Positions 34,001-47,059 of a stretch of 64,000 nt of DNA are shown piece after piece; position 1 is the first letter of the stretch; every line of letters starts with the position of its first letter. The stretch is from Gongronella butleri. Lineage: Eukaryota; Mucoromycota; Mucoromycetes; Mucorales; Cunninghamellaceae. A model generated the notes under the pieces. That model made no database searches, was not told where the DNA came from, and saw only the letters and a program-made list of their open reading frames with translations. The DNA is taken from the NCBI GenBank assembly GCA_025201375.1, contig JAIWZP010000045.1, positions 62,001 through 126,000 of the forward strand, read 5' to 3'. Made by a program: the position numbers and the translations under genes.

Positions 34001-35987
34001 TGCCTGATCTCAACAAGCGGACACTCAATGTGCGGTATCGATCGTCGTTGACGCTGGAGCGTATTCTGCAGCACAGCAATGCTGCTCAGATGAAGTCGCC
34101 AGGACGCAGGGAGAAGAGCAAATTCGCCAATGCGTCGATGGAGAAGCGCAAGCAGGTTATTCTTGCGCTATTTGAATCACGCAAGATCATCGAGCACAAT
34201 TCGGAATTCCGTGACTTGTTCCTCAAGAAACGCACAGAACTGTTTGGCGAGACATCGGACACGTCATTGGTGGATCTCAAGACGCTGCTTCGCACGTGCC
34301 AGGAGCTTGAAAAAGAAGGAAAGGTGTATATTGTGCAAGGCGAGATCATGCATCTTAATGGTGTCAAGGCCAAACGCAAGATCATTGTCGACAGCAGTCT
34401 CGATCCCGAAAGCGACGAGGTGCGCCATTATTTCGAGTTCATCAACGAGCGCAAGGTGGTCCTCCAGCACAGCAGCAAATCACATCGTGTCGAGGATGTC
34501 CAGGCGGGCGTCGAGACCATTGAAGCGCGCATTGAGCGCATGGAGCAGATGCTTGCTGACGCTCTCCAAGCAGGCCGCACCATTGAAGCCTCGCGCATCG
34601 GCACGGAATTGGAGAGGATCAGGCAAAATGTCGGCCTTGCCAATACCACCTACGATGTGTACCAGCGCCGCAGTCAAAGCTCTTGGCTCGACAATGCACA
34701 GCAATTCGGCTATGTCAATTCGCGCATGATCCGCAGTAAATTGTTGCACATGCACATGATGACCGTCTTGAACAAAAAGGACCCGGACAACGATGGCGAA
34801 AATGGCGAAAATGGTGACAATGGCACGAATCATGACGCTCGCGTTCTTGCCACCACCGACATTTTGCGGCAAATGACGGTGGGCCTCTGGTGCCAGGCCG
34901 TGGGCATTACCCGGCCCACGCCCGAATTTGTCCAATTCACAACGGACGAAGCGAATTTGGACAAGACCTTTGACAATTTGCCCGAATCGATTCGCAATTG
35001 CATGTTTGGTGCCGAGAGCCGGTTCCGTGCCAGGCTGCGTGCGCTCTTTGACGCGCTCGAGTACTTGGGCCTTGTGGAGCCGCAGTTTGGTCCTGCAGAA
35101 ATGGCCAAAGTCGACTCTGAACGCGACAAGTCGTCATTCATTGCCACGTATTATCGATTGCGCAACAAGGCGACCATCATCAATTACAGGCGCCCCGAGA
35201 GACCCGTTTTGCGCGAGCACATCCTTGAATCGGCCACGGACGCGCTCATTTACTGGAGTGATCTGCAATTCGTGTGCACGGTGGCCGAATTGGATGTCGG
35301 CGAGAGCGACACGCTCTTCATGGACGGCATTTCGGAAAAGGGCTGCGAGATCATCCGATCCATCTATACCCTCAAGAATTGGAGCACCAGCACCGTCTTT
35401 ACGCCAGAACAAAATCGCATGTTGGCCACCTATATTGACCGTGAAAAGCGAACCACGCCTTACCCAAGCCTCGCCTGGTGCAAGGAGATTGCCGACGAGC
35501 TAAATTTGACCGTGGAACGCGTGCGCAATTACTATCGCAAGCCGCATTATGCCTTTAAAAAGGAACGCCGCACCCCCGCCGAGTTCCATGTCGACCGCAA
35601 ACCTCAGAGGCTCTATGGATTGGGCTCCCTCGAGATCACTGCCCAGCTGGAAAAGCAAACAGAAGCCGCCTACAGAACACGCCGCGCACGCGCACCGCGT
35701 ATCCGCACCAATGCAGCCATGTACAGGCGCAATGCACAGCGACTTACCATCCACCAGGCAAAGGAATACTCCAAGCAGCTCTTTTTTGGCCCCAATGCTT
35801 CAAAGTCCCCTGCTGCATCGTCCTCGCACACTGCCACAGCCCCATCTTCCCCATCATCGGAATTGTACCGCGACAATGAGCGCGACGTGCCCCAATTGAA
35901 GCCTGGTAAGCATCTTTTGAAACAGCGAGAGAGAGAGGGAGAGTGAGAGAGAGTGAGAGAGAGAGAAAGGGACGTCAAAGAGGGAGG

Positions 35988-36019
<32 letters not shown>

Positions 36020-37397
36020 AACGGGGAAACGGGGAAAATTTTGGAAAAATGGGAAAAAAAACGAAAGGACGCTCACATTTTTTGTATCCAACAGACGAGG
36101 TCGAGACGTACATCAAGCAGGTGCGTGCGCCGCGCGCCGTGTGGACCGAGGAAGACGAAGATTTGCTCAAATTGTCCTACGCGATTCTGCATCATCGGTC
36201 CAGCCAGGGCTCACGCATCGTGCTCAAGCCCATCCAGGACGTGCTGCCGGATTACAACATCAACCAGATCCGCAATCGCTATGCCAACGTGTTGAATCGC
36301 CGCAAAGACGCCGAGGATCTCAAGATCATTGCCTCCAAATGGGCTCGCTATTATCGTGAGGGCTGTCAATTGGGCATCTTGCAAGAGTGGAAGCACGTGC
36401 CCGACACCGAGGTCGACCTGGCGTCCTGCATTGCTTATTACCTGCAGCGTATGCAAGAGGAAGACGAGTAAGTGCATCTTTTTATCTTCTTCTTTTTCGT
36501 GGATTTCTTACGATTTTTGATCCTTTTTTTTTTTTTTTTAGCCATGGTTTGCCCATCTATCCTTTGCCTGCTGACATTGAAAACATTGAAAAGTACTACG
36601 AGATCCGCGACAATGAATCGCTGGCGCTCACGTCCGTCTATCCCGAGGATGACTATCACCATGAGGACGCCTACAGCAAAAAGCACAGAGCCATCTGCGA
36701 CCGGCCATTCATCCTGCGCAGCGCCAACCCATTGGCCTTTGATTTCGCCCCCTTGTCCGCATCGCTCGCCGACACCGACAGTGACGGCCGCTTGCTCGAA
36801 CTGGTCAAGGTGTACATCAAGATGGTGCTTCTCACCCCGTACAACGATTTCGACCCCTATTATGCGCTCGCCACCCTCAAAACCTTCCCCGACCACCTGT
36901 ATGGCTTGGCAAAAAAGTATTTCCGCGACAATGGTTTGATCATCCGCTCGCGCTTGCTCAACCCCGAGGTGGAACGCCGTCTGCCAGGCACACTCATGAC
37001 CTTTTCGGAAAAGTAAGTCCCATCGTCGCGTTTTGATGATGAGCGCCAACAATATCAACTTGTTGTTTTCTAGGTTCATGAAAGCATTGATCCTGCAGCT
37101 GCCCGAGAACATCATGCTCCAAGCGCGTGAATTCGATCGCCACATCATGAGCACCATCTGCGATCCCATCAATCCAGTGATCATCAGCAGCGGCATGATG
37201 ATGAGCATCCTGGACTTGGTCAGCAGCGACAAGGTGAGCAATTGGACGCGAGAAATAGAAAGAAATGAAACACATTCTCATTTTTCTTCTTTTTTTAATA
37301 ATTGACCAGTTGGCGGCCAACATGGTGGATGAGGAGGGCGTGCGCAGCACGTTTGAAAAGCCGCATCATGCCGCGCGTCGCATCCGTAAGTGGCCAT

Positions 37398-37436
<39 letters not shown>

Positions 37437-38562
37437 GAAAAAGAGACTTTTCGCTCATCCATTTCTTTTTTCTTTTTTTTCGCGTCTAGGCGAGCGCTGG
37501 ACGAATTATGAGATGCAATTGAATGTGACTGAGCAGCGCGACATGCCGTTGGACCAGCTTGCGCCCAAGATGGATGCGTTTGTCGACACGATTGATCCTG
37601 TAATGAACAAGCTCGAGCAGGTGAAGGAGATGGATTTGGCCGTCAAGGAAAGCACATGCAGCGACACGGTGAAGAGATTGGCTACCAAGGTGGCGTACCT
37701 GCTGTCGCAAGCCGAAGAAAAGGGCCTGACGATTCTGGACATGCACACGACGCTTGCTTCGGAGATGTTGTACACGGGCGACGATCTTGTGGCAGCCGTG
37801 CAATTATTCACTGACACCACACCGCCCCTCGTTTTGCGCGTTGGCTTTGATTCCGTGCGCCTTGTGCTCGCCATGTACATCCAATTCTGGGCCATTCTGC
37901 CCGACCGCGTCCCCGTGCCCTCGGTCGACTCGGTCCTGGCCATGACTGTCTTCCGCAAGCCCCGTCGCCGCACCACCACCACAAAGGCGCTGCCAATGGA
38001 ACCCGCTACCACCATGGAACCCGCCAATGCCACCACCACCAACAAGGACGACGCCATGGACACAACCGCCGATAACGAGGACCAAGATCAAGACGAGGAT
38101 CACGAGCCCGAGGACGAGGAGGATGAGAGCACGCGTCAAAAGGCCCTGGTCACCGAATACATGGAGCGCCAATCGTCGCTTGCCGACGTGCGTAAGAAAG
38201 TCGTCCTCCCGCGTCTGTGGAACGACATCAATGGCAACCGCGTCGCCTCCATCTGGCACGGCTGCGTCGAGCTCGTCGTCGAGCTCCTTGTCGAGCGCCC
38301 AGGCATCTCCTTTGGCTCCCTGTGCCGCCACTTTAGCGCAACGCTTTTGCCTATCGAGCTGACAGACATCTTGCAAGAACTCACACGCCGCGGCGCCATC
38401 CGCCAGTTCTCCCTTGCTGTCGATACCACTCACGCACCCGGCATGAACAATTCCCTCTTCAAATCTTCCACCTGCATCCAATCGCTCCCGCCAAACACCT
38501 GCGACCAAGGCATGCAGACCTCCTACTGGCTCAATCCCGGCTTTTACCACCATGTTTATTAG
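31043..38562 (+). CDS. TFC3: Transcription factor TFIIIC largest subunit (B-block-binding, TFC3/GTF3C1)
   Basis: Binds the B-box of tRNA-type Pol III promoters and nucleates TFIIIC/TFIIIB assembly. Thirteen exons (31043-31100, 31185-31426, 31518-31658, 31720-31877, 31935-32163, 32242-32386, 32467-32684, 32755-35905, 36095-36467, 36542-37012, 37074-37233, 37310-37385, 37490-38562) give 2,164 residues, near human GTF3C1 (2,109). Residues ~148-200 form the B-block winged helix (FLTSILHSREHGVTQAALTN...YYVAELEKRGA). A long low-complexity linker follows, with GKGKGKGKGKRGK, acidic runs and AT-hook-like KRGRPRKK. Conserved helical blocks come after (RYRSSLTLERIL, KVYIVQGEIMHLNG, VWTEEDEDLLKLSYAIL). 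The end has acidic QDEDHEPEDEEDE, then winged-helix-like repeats. The exon 3 donor at 31659 (GTAATC) is weak; GTGCCT six bases earlier is an alternative. Confidence 0.9.
35926..35970 (+). repeat. GA-rich microsatellite in a TFC3 intron
   Basis: An imperfect (GA)n/(GAGAGT) tract just inside intron 8, followed by about 27 A at 35988-36014. Confidence 0.8.
37401..37434 (+). repeat. (CA)17 microsatellite in a TFC3 intron
   Basis: 34 bp of uninterrupted CA dinucleotides inside intron 12 (37386-37489). Confidence 0.95.
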
Positions 38563-39871
38563 TGTTTTTTCTTTCCTTCCTTCTTTCACGCCCCCTTTTC
38601 ACCACGTTTACCCCCAGTATCATAAAGATGCACAATCGTTAATTCTCAATGTATTTCGATTTTTCGATCAATTCGTACAGTACTACCAATGTACACTTTG
38701 GCTTCCTTTTATCATATCAATAAGTTTGCACCTGCTGCGTTTTATGATTTCATTTCATACCGGTAACTCCAGTCAATCGCATAATAATACTGTATGATAC
38801 TGTATGAAAAAAAGAGGCTTTGCGTGCCTTGTCAGATCGCGTCGCGCGTGTTTATTATTTTTATTTTTAGATGCGCGGTGCTTTGACCACTCTTTTTTTT
38901 TTTTTTTTTCTCAGGGTGAGGTTAGCGTGTCAAACGGTCGGCTTCAAATGGCTTGGAAAAGTGGGGGAGGGGACAACGTGACCTCACGCTATTTTTGAAA
39001 CAAGATGAACAAGCTCATGTGGGGGCCCAAATCCAAAAACAATTGACAGCCGGGCAGGACCATTGACCAAAAATAGGCTCTTTGCTTGCTTTTTTTTGTG
39101 GGCGAGGCTGGGCGACGCAGCCCGAGATGCGCTGAGCGGGGTCGCGCCCAATTCCATTGTGGTAGCCCCATTTTTTGTTTTTTGTTTTGCGCCCACCCCT
39201 CGGGCGCCCCCTTTGTCACCGTCCCACATCCTCGTCCCCCATGGATGCACGCACGTCTTGTGGCTGCCTTGGCGGCGGATGACGCGTTGGGTGGCCTCTT
39301 TTCACTCCCTGTTCTTCCACTCCTCCCCCCTTTTTTAGTGACGCGTCCAAGACTTGTTCCACGCGTCAAGGGCGGCCAAAGCTCCGTCTCAGGGCCAGAT
39401 CCACTTATTGCGGCACGCCTTTGTGCCACATGTCCCCCCAAAAAGTAAAACCATGAAAATAAGGTCGAGGTGACACAAGTGTCACCGTCCTGGCAGCGAT
39501 GCAAGCTGCATGTTTTTTTTTAAAAAAAATTATTTTTTATAATATTTTGACACAGAAACAAGGGATGATGCAATTGCACAAAAGTCAAGGAGGGAGGACC
39601 TCTTTTGAAGGGTGGTGAGGGAGCACAAAGGGGTATACAAGTGAATTGAAGAAAGGGGGGAGGGGGGAAATAAACAGGGAGAACAAAGCAAAAAGATAAA
39701 AAAGCTAGCAAATGAGTGGGAAAGGGGCGACCCAAACAAATTTGGGACGCACGTGTTGTCATGGAACAGCAAAAAAAAAAAAAGGGTCAAAGAGTGGAGC
39801 CAAAGTCTTTTTTTTTTTTTTGCAAAAATTTGGCGCCATGGAAAGTGGGTGGAATTGGATGACAAAGATCG
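38563..39871. other. Convergent intergenic region with TACAGTAT motifs
   Basis: 1.3 kb between two converging genes. 38620-38810 carries CAGTATCATA and a tandem GATACTGTATGATACTGTAT. A partial inverted repeat (GTGAGGT...ACCTCAC) lies at about 38915-38985. No coding region or RNA gene is recognised in 39000-39870. Confidence 0.55.
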
Positions 39872-41229
39872 CTAGACGCTCAGTAAAAGAGGGGGAGTGG
39901 GAGGATTAGTGGATGTTGCCGGGCCAGCGGACGAGTCATTTGAAGGAGTTGATGAGGGGGCAGCAGAAGTGCAGGTAAAGGTTGAATTTTTGAGCCGCTT
40001 TCGCGAGATATCGGCGTCATAAGAGGCTGGGTGTTTGCGCTTTTTGGCGGTGGTGGTGGTATCTTGGTCGTTTTCGTCGACGAGTGTGGATGACGAGGAC
40101 AGAGAGGGCGAGATGGGCAGGGCAGGGGCAGCATCGGCGGCGTCGGCGGCGGTTGGGTCGTCCAATGGGCACATGATGGCTGCTGAGGCACTCTCGTGAC
40201 CGGTCATTGGCGCCTGGTCACGATGGCCGATGACTGCGTCGTCGCCGTTGTTGGGTGTGCCTGGCAGCAACGTGGTGTTGGCCTTTTCCATGGCATTGAT
40301 GGTCACGGGTGACGCTTCATCCTTGTCGTCCTTGATGTCGTGATCATCCTCGATCCACGCCCACGTCGTGTCGTCGTCGTCATCCTCATCTTCATCGAGA
40401 ATGGCAATGTCATCGTCGTCGTCATCTTCGTCAATTTCGTCATCATTGTCATTGTCGTCGCCCAATTCAGCGGCAATGGCAGCGACAGGCACACAGAGCT
40501 TATCAGCAGCATCATCATTGTCGCCCGAGTCGTCGCTGTGGAAGAGACTGGGCAAGGGGGTCAGAATGTCCAACGGCGAGGAGGTTGAGGAAGGCGAATT
40601 CGCCAAATCCTGAAACGTAAAGGTTGGCGCAGGTGCTGAATTGGCGTCCGAGAGATCGTCGTGGGAAACCGGCCAATCCTCTTGGATCGCGTCCAAAAGC
40701 ATCGCTTGCTGTCGCCTCACTTCATTCCATAATCTGTAAAGCAAAAAAAGACAATGAGGTTGGGCCTGGAATAAGGAGCCAAAGGGGAGAGACAAAAAGA
40801 GAGAGAAAAAAAGGACAAGGAGAGCGCAAAAAGTGCTGGGACGTGGGGAAAAAAAAAAGAAAAAAAAAAAAAAACGAGGGTCGCGAGGCGTCTTTTTTTT
40901 CAGAAAAGGTGGGGGAGCGTGGCTGCGAGTGTCGCGAGGGGGGGAGATGGAGAGCAATGTTTATTTTTTTTCTTTTTTTTTCGTTATGAAGCGTGGAATT
41001 GGCGTGTCGATGCGGCGTATGGACGAGCGCGACCAGCGCGGTGGGAATCGAGAAAAAAAAAAAAAAAAAACAGGGGAGGGGGAAGGGGGGAATCAAAGAG
41101 AAAACGAGCTTACCTTGTAGCCAGAAGGATCCGTCTTAAAGGCAACTCACTCTTTGGTGGCATGGATGGATAAATCTTGTTGTGAGACGCTGTTGCCAGT
41201 CGTTTCATCAAAAGATCGTGTGTCTCCAT
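39872..41229 (-). CDS. Orphan acidic protein with a possible SERTA-like N-terminal helix pair
   Basis: Exons 41229-41114 and 40733-39872 on the minus strand give 325 residues. The N-terminus reads METHDLLMKRLATASHN, then PLRRILLATRLWNEVRRQQ. A first helix with Leu spacing and a following L-R-R-x-(I/V)-L-(I/L)-A-x-x-L helix recall SERTA domains of animal cell-cycle coregulators; this is only a pattern resemblance. Acidic runs follow (DNDNDDEIDEDDDDDD, DEDEDDDDD), then DITKRKHP-type basic patches (AKKRKHP, SRKRLKN) that could be nuclear localisation signals, and a Ser/Thr/Pro-rich tail. The acidic and basic arrangement fits a nuclear regulator. A further upstream exon is possible. Confidence 0.65.
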
Positions 41230-41689
41230 AGGCAAAGGGGGAGTTGTTTCGACGAATTGGTAAGCGGCTAAAGGAAAAAAAAAAGGGGGGGAAGAGACAA
41301 AGAAGCCTAAGCGGGTGGGCAAAGAGGCAAGCAAGAGAAAAAAAAAAGACGACGCTAAGTGGAGAGGCTGAAAAAAAAAAAAGCTACAATGGGGGACAAA
41401 AAACGAAAAAAGAGAGAGAAAAAAAAAGGTGGGCTACAGCGACAGTAACGTTGGAAACAAAAAAGAAACGGAAAGAGAAACAAAAAAAGAAGTTGGGCGA
41501 ATTGGGCCCATATAAAAAAAAAATGGAATAAAATAAAAAAAAGGGGGGAGGAGGAGAAAAGAGGACCTTTTTTCTCGTCATCCGTGGCCCCGCGTTTGCC
41601 TTTTTTGCCTATTTCGATGACAAAAGGGCCCAATCATGGTGCTTGTCCATCATGGGATGGGACGCCTTTGTCCCACTTTATTTTTTTCC
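41230..41689. other. Intergenic between two minus-strand genes
   Basis: Purine-rich on plus (A and GA runs at 41270-41560), thus a pyrimidine-rich leader for the downstream acidic-protein gene. No gene is seen. Confidence 0.5.
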
Positions 41690-43310
41690 TTAATTTATTG
41701 TATTTGCCATGAAAAGTAGCATTGTGAGCCAGCCGTAGGTTGCTGCCATTGACAGCTTGGCACGTCGCTTTCCAGCACTTGCGGCTGTTGCCATGTGGAA
41801 CTTTTGTGGCGGGCCCGAGGTCATTCTAACGGTGGTGTTTCCGACTTTTTCGTCTTTCAGGGGCGCAAAGCCAATGCGTTGCTGTTGCATATCAAAGACG
41901 AGGTAGAGCGAGCGCAAGATGGAGTCGCCCACGAGGACGAGGGGCATGCCATTTTGGTTTGGCGGCTTGTTGTTGCTTGATTTGATCCATGGTGCGATGC
42001 CAAACAAGCATTTTGTTTCTTGCTGATGGATGGGCAGGACCAGATCCCGCATGGGCAGCGTCACCTGGAGCGTGTGCGATTGGTTCGCGTCGCCGGCCAT
42101 TGCCAAATCGAGTTGCAACTGGCGATCCGTGTCGGCCGCGCCGCAGTCGATGATGTACGTGCCTGTCGACGTGTCCAAGTGGACGTCTTGCGGGCTATCG
42201 ACCACTTGGTACACCATGGCCTGTGCCAGGCCCTCGTCCATGTACGTCAGCGTCGTCCCTGTGTCAATGATGAACCCGTGCGGCGCTAAAAACTCCTTTT
42301 GCGCCTTGACGCGGCCCTGCGCGTCAGAAACGCTCAATTTGCTGCCAAGCACCATCCAATACGTGTATTGGCCTCCGCGCTTGGTCGTGGCTAGCGGCGC
42401 AAACAGCACACTGTCGCGGTATGCCCCATGCACATCTAAAAAAAAAAATCGTGTTCAATCGCGTAAATTGTCTTCCATCGCCATTTTTATTTTTATTTTT
42501 ACCACCAAAGAGGATCTCGCCGGCCCATCCATCGTCACGGATGGTGCCCATGACAATAGAAAAGATGGGTTCGCGAATGTGGCCTTGTTCCATCAATGCA
42601 AAGACAAATGGGTTGTACGGTTTGCCTTGGCTGGATGCTTTGGTCAGGCTGGGGAACCCGAGGCCCAGGATACCATTGGCCGTCATGTTGGGTTGATGTG
42701 CCCACGGATTCGCTGGGAAAATGATGTCTTTTGTGTAATGCGCCAAGCCAAATTGTTGTTGGTCCACCTGGATCCCTGCAACGCGCACGGTGTCCTGGCC
42801 ATAAAAGCCATCCACGTGCCCAATCTATTATAAAGCAGCAGGTGAGGCGCGCTCTTTTTTCTTTTTCTTTTTTTTCTTTGGCAGCAAGGCTTTACACCAT
42901 AGACAATGGAAAATGGCTGGTGCATATTGTTAAAAGTGCTTGAATTCGTGTAATTGAAGCGATCATGTGGGCAATCTGTGCAATCGACGGAAGGCAGCCA
43001 AAGATCCGAGCTGCATTTTGGCATTTGGGGGGGGGGAAAGATGGGCGGTGCGTCAATGTCTAATTTTGAATCCATTTTTGCACACGAAAACTCACCTGCC
43101 CGTATCAATTGCGACCAAAAATCTCTGTCGAGGATTGCCGACCGCGATGGGCACGAGATATTCGGTACCCTCGTCATTGTATAGCAGTGACTTGTAAGAC
43201 GATGACCGCTTGGCGAGCGGCAGACGCACCGATGTCCCAATAGCATCCCGGATCAGCAGCGCCAACAGCCAGACAACAACGCCCAACCTAAACCTTAATG
43301 TGTAGTGCAT
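41690..43310 (-). CDS. Secreted pepsin-family aspartic protease 1 (A1, yapsin-like)
   Basis: Exons 43310-43096, 43010-42896, 42824-42503 and 42435-41690 on the minus strand give 465 residues. A signal peptide (LGVVVWLLALLIRDAIG) and short propeptide end in a dibasic LAKR, a probable Kex2 site. Both catalytic motifs are present: DTGSSDLW (Asp69) and DTGTTLTY (Asp275). The flap Tyr lies in GFYGQDTV, and NGILGLGFPSL and FDMQQQRIGFAP are typical. A hydrophobic tail (TYGWLTMLLFMANTI) follows a Ser/Ala-rich stretch, suggesting GPI attachment, although it is short. The first intron splits the DTGS codon. It is the last of three tandem paralogs on this strand. Confidence 0.93.
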
Positions 43311-43666
43311 AAATTTTACAGAAAAAAAAGATAAGCAAAAAGCAAACCCAACAAGCGAAAAAGGCGAAACAGGCGAAAAAAGTGCTACCCCCCAGGCTCA
43401 TTTTCACATGACAAGGGCCCATGCTGCTGCGCGCGGGGGTTGACCAAGGCTGGCCTAATTTTTTTCAAACATTGCTTGTCAAAGTCAAAAAAAAAAAAAA
43501 AAAAAAAGCTTTGGAAGCGTCAATTGATGCATGAGGATAGCGAGATGCAATTTTTAATTATGTGGATGGATGATACAACAACAAGTAGACAAAAAAAAAA
43601 GACAGAGAAAAAAAATCAATGTGTGTAGAAAAATAAAAATAAAAAAAAGTGGTGGCCAATGGCGTT
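43311..43666. other. Spacer between protease 1 and protease 2
   Basis: 356 bp with an A run at 43486-43507. It combines the protease 2 3' flank and the protease 1 promoter. No gene is seen. Confidence 0.5.
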
Positions 43667-45660
43667 CTAAAAGGCTTGCATCAAGGCAATGAGCATGACA
43701 AGGAGGGTGGTGGCGTAAATGATGCTGGATTCGTGCTTGTTTGCCCCCGAGATGAGCGTGTGAGGTGACGCCATGGGGTTGCCAGGATTGTTGGATGAGC
43801 TGGAGTTTCCTGATGTGTTTGTCGAATTGGACGTGACGGAGCTGTTCGCACTGTTGGCTGCGGCGAGGCCGACGCGGTTCTGAGCCATGTCAAAGACCAT
43901 GTACGCGCCGCGCAGGATCGAGTCGCCGACGAGGAACATGTTGGCGGGCAGTCCGCCGGATGATCCGACGGGGGCAATGCCAAACAGACACGTTTTCGCC
44001 GTGCTGGCTGTATCGCCATCGAGTGGAAGCACCAATTGCGACGCGGGAACGGTCAGATTCACGGAAGGCGACGTCAAGCTCGAGTCTGTGGACATTTGCA
44101 ACGTGAGTGACGCGGTGGATTGAGCGGCGCTGCATTCGACAATCAACAGGCCAGATTGTCTGTCGAGCTGGAAACCGTCCTGGCCGGCAATGGCCGACGC
44201 GATCGAGATGGCAACTTCGTTGGGCAAATACGTCAATGTGGTGCCCGTGTCCAAGATGAAGGCGCCCGTGCGACGTAGGCGGAATTGAGGGTTCTTTTGG
44301 CCACCAGACACGCCCAACCCTTGGCCATACACCATCCAATAGTAATAATTACTGTAATCCGGCATCGACGCCTGCAGATAATGGATCTTGGCATCATCCA
44401 GGATGTGTCGGCGGTAGTCGTCCTCGGCCAATTCCGGCACAGCGAGCTTTTGCTCGGGTTTCGGCTTTTTGTACCCGCCAGAGTTGTCGCCGCCATTGCC
44501 ACTCCCCGAGCCGCCACCGTCGCCACCGTCGGGACCACCACGACTGCCTCTGATCTGTGCCACGGGCAAGTACACAAGATCGCCTTGGAACTTGGAGCTA
44601 TCAATGCCTGCGGTAGCAAAAAAAAAAAGAGAGAGAGAAAACGACATAAAACCGTGTCAGACGCGTCAAAGCACGCGATTTTCGCGTCGATTCACGCGCA
44701 TTTGCTCACCACCAAAGATGATTTCGCCGACCCAGCCTTGATCCGTGACAGATCCAAGGTAAATCGAGAAAATGGCTTGCGAAATCACTTGTTGCTGGGC
44801 CAAGTTGAAGACAAATGGCAGGTACGCCTGGCCGCCGGAACTGGTAGCCGCCGTGAGCTGCGGGTAGCCCATGCCGAGAATGCCATTAGCCACGACGGCG
44901 TCGGGGCGCAGACCACCTTGCGGAACAGTCAAAATATCCTTTGTGTACGTTGCCAGGCCAAATTGTTGGTTGCTGACACTGGCGCCCGCTACCGTCACCG
45001 TGTCCGTGACGTACGTACCTTTTTTTTTTTAAATAAAAAGTGAACGAGGGCGAGATGAGTGGATGTCATTAGCACTTTTTGCTTGTTTCCTCTTTTTTTG
45101 TTACCATTGACGCTGCCAATGCCATATTGGATGGAAAAGGGCTGCTGCAAATTCGAAAACGTCGATGATTTCGACGAGTCAAAGCCGCCAAATGGACAAG
45201 ATCGACGGTCACAAGAGACGGAGGGCACCCAAAGATCGGCACTGCGCAAAAAATATAAAAAAGGGCAAACAATGAACAAAGTTGGCAAATGGCGGTCTCT
45301 GTCACACATGCCCCCTTTTTTTATTTCTCTCTCTCTCATTTTTTCTTACCTGCCCGTGTCTAGTGTCACGTTAAAGGACTGGGATGGCGAGCCGATGCCG
45401 ACGTTGATCAGGTATTGCGAGCCCTGATCATTGTAAAGTGGCGCTCTGTAGCCATTGGACGAATCCTGGCGCTTGGCGAGATGCTTATCGGTGAAACGCA
45501 GCTGACGTAGGCGCGCCGTCTGTAAAATATCGTGCTCTTGCTCCTTGCGCAACAATGGCAGGCGAATCATGCGCTGATCCGGCGCGGCCGCGGCCGGATC
45601 CGCCCACACCGTCGCGCCAACCACCAACGCGCACGCCAATGTCAATGAAAGTTGTACCAT
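43667..45660 (-). CDS. GPI-type aspartic protease 2 (A1, yapsin-like)
   Basis: Exons 45660-45350, 45241-45105, 45018-44710 and 44607-43667 on the minus strand give 565 residues. It has a signal peptide (LSLTLACALVVGATVWA), a propeptide of about 55 residues ending HLAKRQ (Kex2-type), and catalytic DTGSADLW (Asp101) and DTGTTLTY (about Asp372). A Gly-rich insertion (GGDGGGSGSGNGG) with a basic KKPKPEQK patch sits in the second half. The Ser/Asn/Thr-rich stalk (NSSVTSNSTNTSGNSSSSNN) and hydrophobic C-terminus (YATTLLVMLIALMQAF) indicate a GPI anchor. The acceptor of intron 2 is preceded by a run of A instead of pyrimidines, so that junction is slightly less certain. Confidence 0.93.
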
Positions 45661-46434
45661 GTCGTCGGAATTTACGTAAAAACACAATAAAAACAAACAA
45701 AAAAGAAAAAAAAATGAAGCGAAACAAAAGAAAAGAAGAAAAATAACAGACACACAAACAAACAATGAACCTTTGGACTTTTTATCTCTCTCTGTCTCTC
45801 TTTTTTTTTGGAACCGGTTGCAGACTAGAAACAGGGAGAAACAGAAACCCGAGCTCGTCCCGAAATCAAAACCTTTTTGCCAACCCCTGGCCGCACACCG
45901 CGTTCATTGGCAGACCCCACGGCGCAATGACGACAAGCAATGAAAAAAAGCCAAGACGGCATCACGCCAAGAACAGATGGAGGCCATTGAGACCAATGTA
46001 CACATGTGTATGTGACGTTCGTTGGCACAGAAAGTAAAAAAAAGAAAAAAGAATAGTATATGCATCCCTTGATCCCTCGCCCCTTGACACCCCCCCCCCG
46101 CGGTCTTGAGGCGTGTGCATCTGACCCGTCGCTAAATTGACCGCACATGCCCACCTTTTTTTTTTGGCGATTTCCCCGCTAAACCCTTACTCTAGACATC
46201 AACTGACAACACAATCGAGCATGGGGTTGACAAAAGTTTGGCCCCGAGGAGATACGAAGCTTGGCACGCATAGATGACGCACCTATGAGATGTTTTCTTT
46301 GCCCCAAATTCGTGACGATGACGCTCACTCATGCATGTGAAGCACGGAGGCGACATCATTCATCAGAAAGACAGGGGCGTTCACCTTGCCGGAAAAAAAG
46401 TCAGCGCCCAATAGGGCAACCCCGCCCTTTTTTT

Positions 46435-46468
<34 letters not shown>

Positions 46469-47059
46469 GCGCGCACGCCTCGCCATTTGGAACCGAGAAA
46501 AAAAAAAGGCGGGAAAAAGAGTCAACATGTGCGAATGGGACATGAATCACAAAAAAAAACGCATAAATATATGACCATGCGTGTTTTTTGATGAAGCATC
46601 TCATGAAATTGGGCATATTTCCAGGCGTTTAAACGCTGCAGAGCACGGGATAAGGTCAAACGAGACGTTGCCAATCATATTCGCATTCTTGGCGTGCGAT
46701 GTCGCGCATTTTGCAAAAATTGTGCGCTTTTGACGCGTGATGACAACGATAGATCACGATGTTTTGATGCTTTCATTCAGAGAGAAGCTGCGCCGCCGCA
46801 TGGGCGCATCCACTGCGCCCCCCTTCCAAATTCAAACCTGTCCAATTCTCTTTTTCTGGTCAGAGAACACCTTTTTTTCCCGAGTCAGCCGATAAACCTG
46901 CCAGTGGCGGCTTCCATCATTGTCAACCGACTTTTTAAATAAGTGTCACATGAATTTGCATCGTCATGCACGCTCAATTCAAATCAATTGCCAGAGAAAA
47001 ATTAAAAATAGCGCGTAAATGGGTTTATTTTTGCATTTTTTGCAATTTTCGATTATTGT
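45661..47059. other. Intergenic between proteases 2 and 3
   Basis: 1.4 kb. It has a T run of about 35 nt at 46432-46466, a C run at 46091-46100, and AT-rich DNA near 46950-47050 downstream of protease 3. No coding sequence, tRNA or repeat copy is recognised. Confidence 0.55.

Noticed and set aside
37804..38589. 261-codon minus-strand frame opposite the TFC3 3' end
   Set aside because: It is antisense to a coding exon that continues conserved TFC3 sequence, with no family match of its own.
38908..38985. Inverted GTGAGGT...ACCTCAC pair as an RNA hairpin
   Set aside because: The arms are short with mismatches and a large loop, and the similar TCTCAGGGTGAGGTT at about 20146 is within chance expectation.
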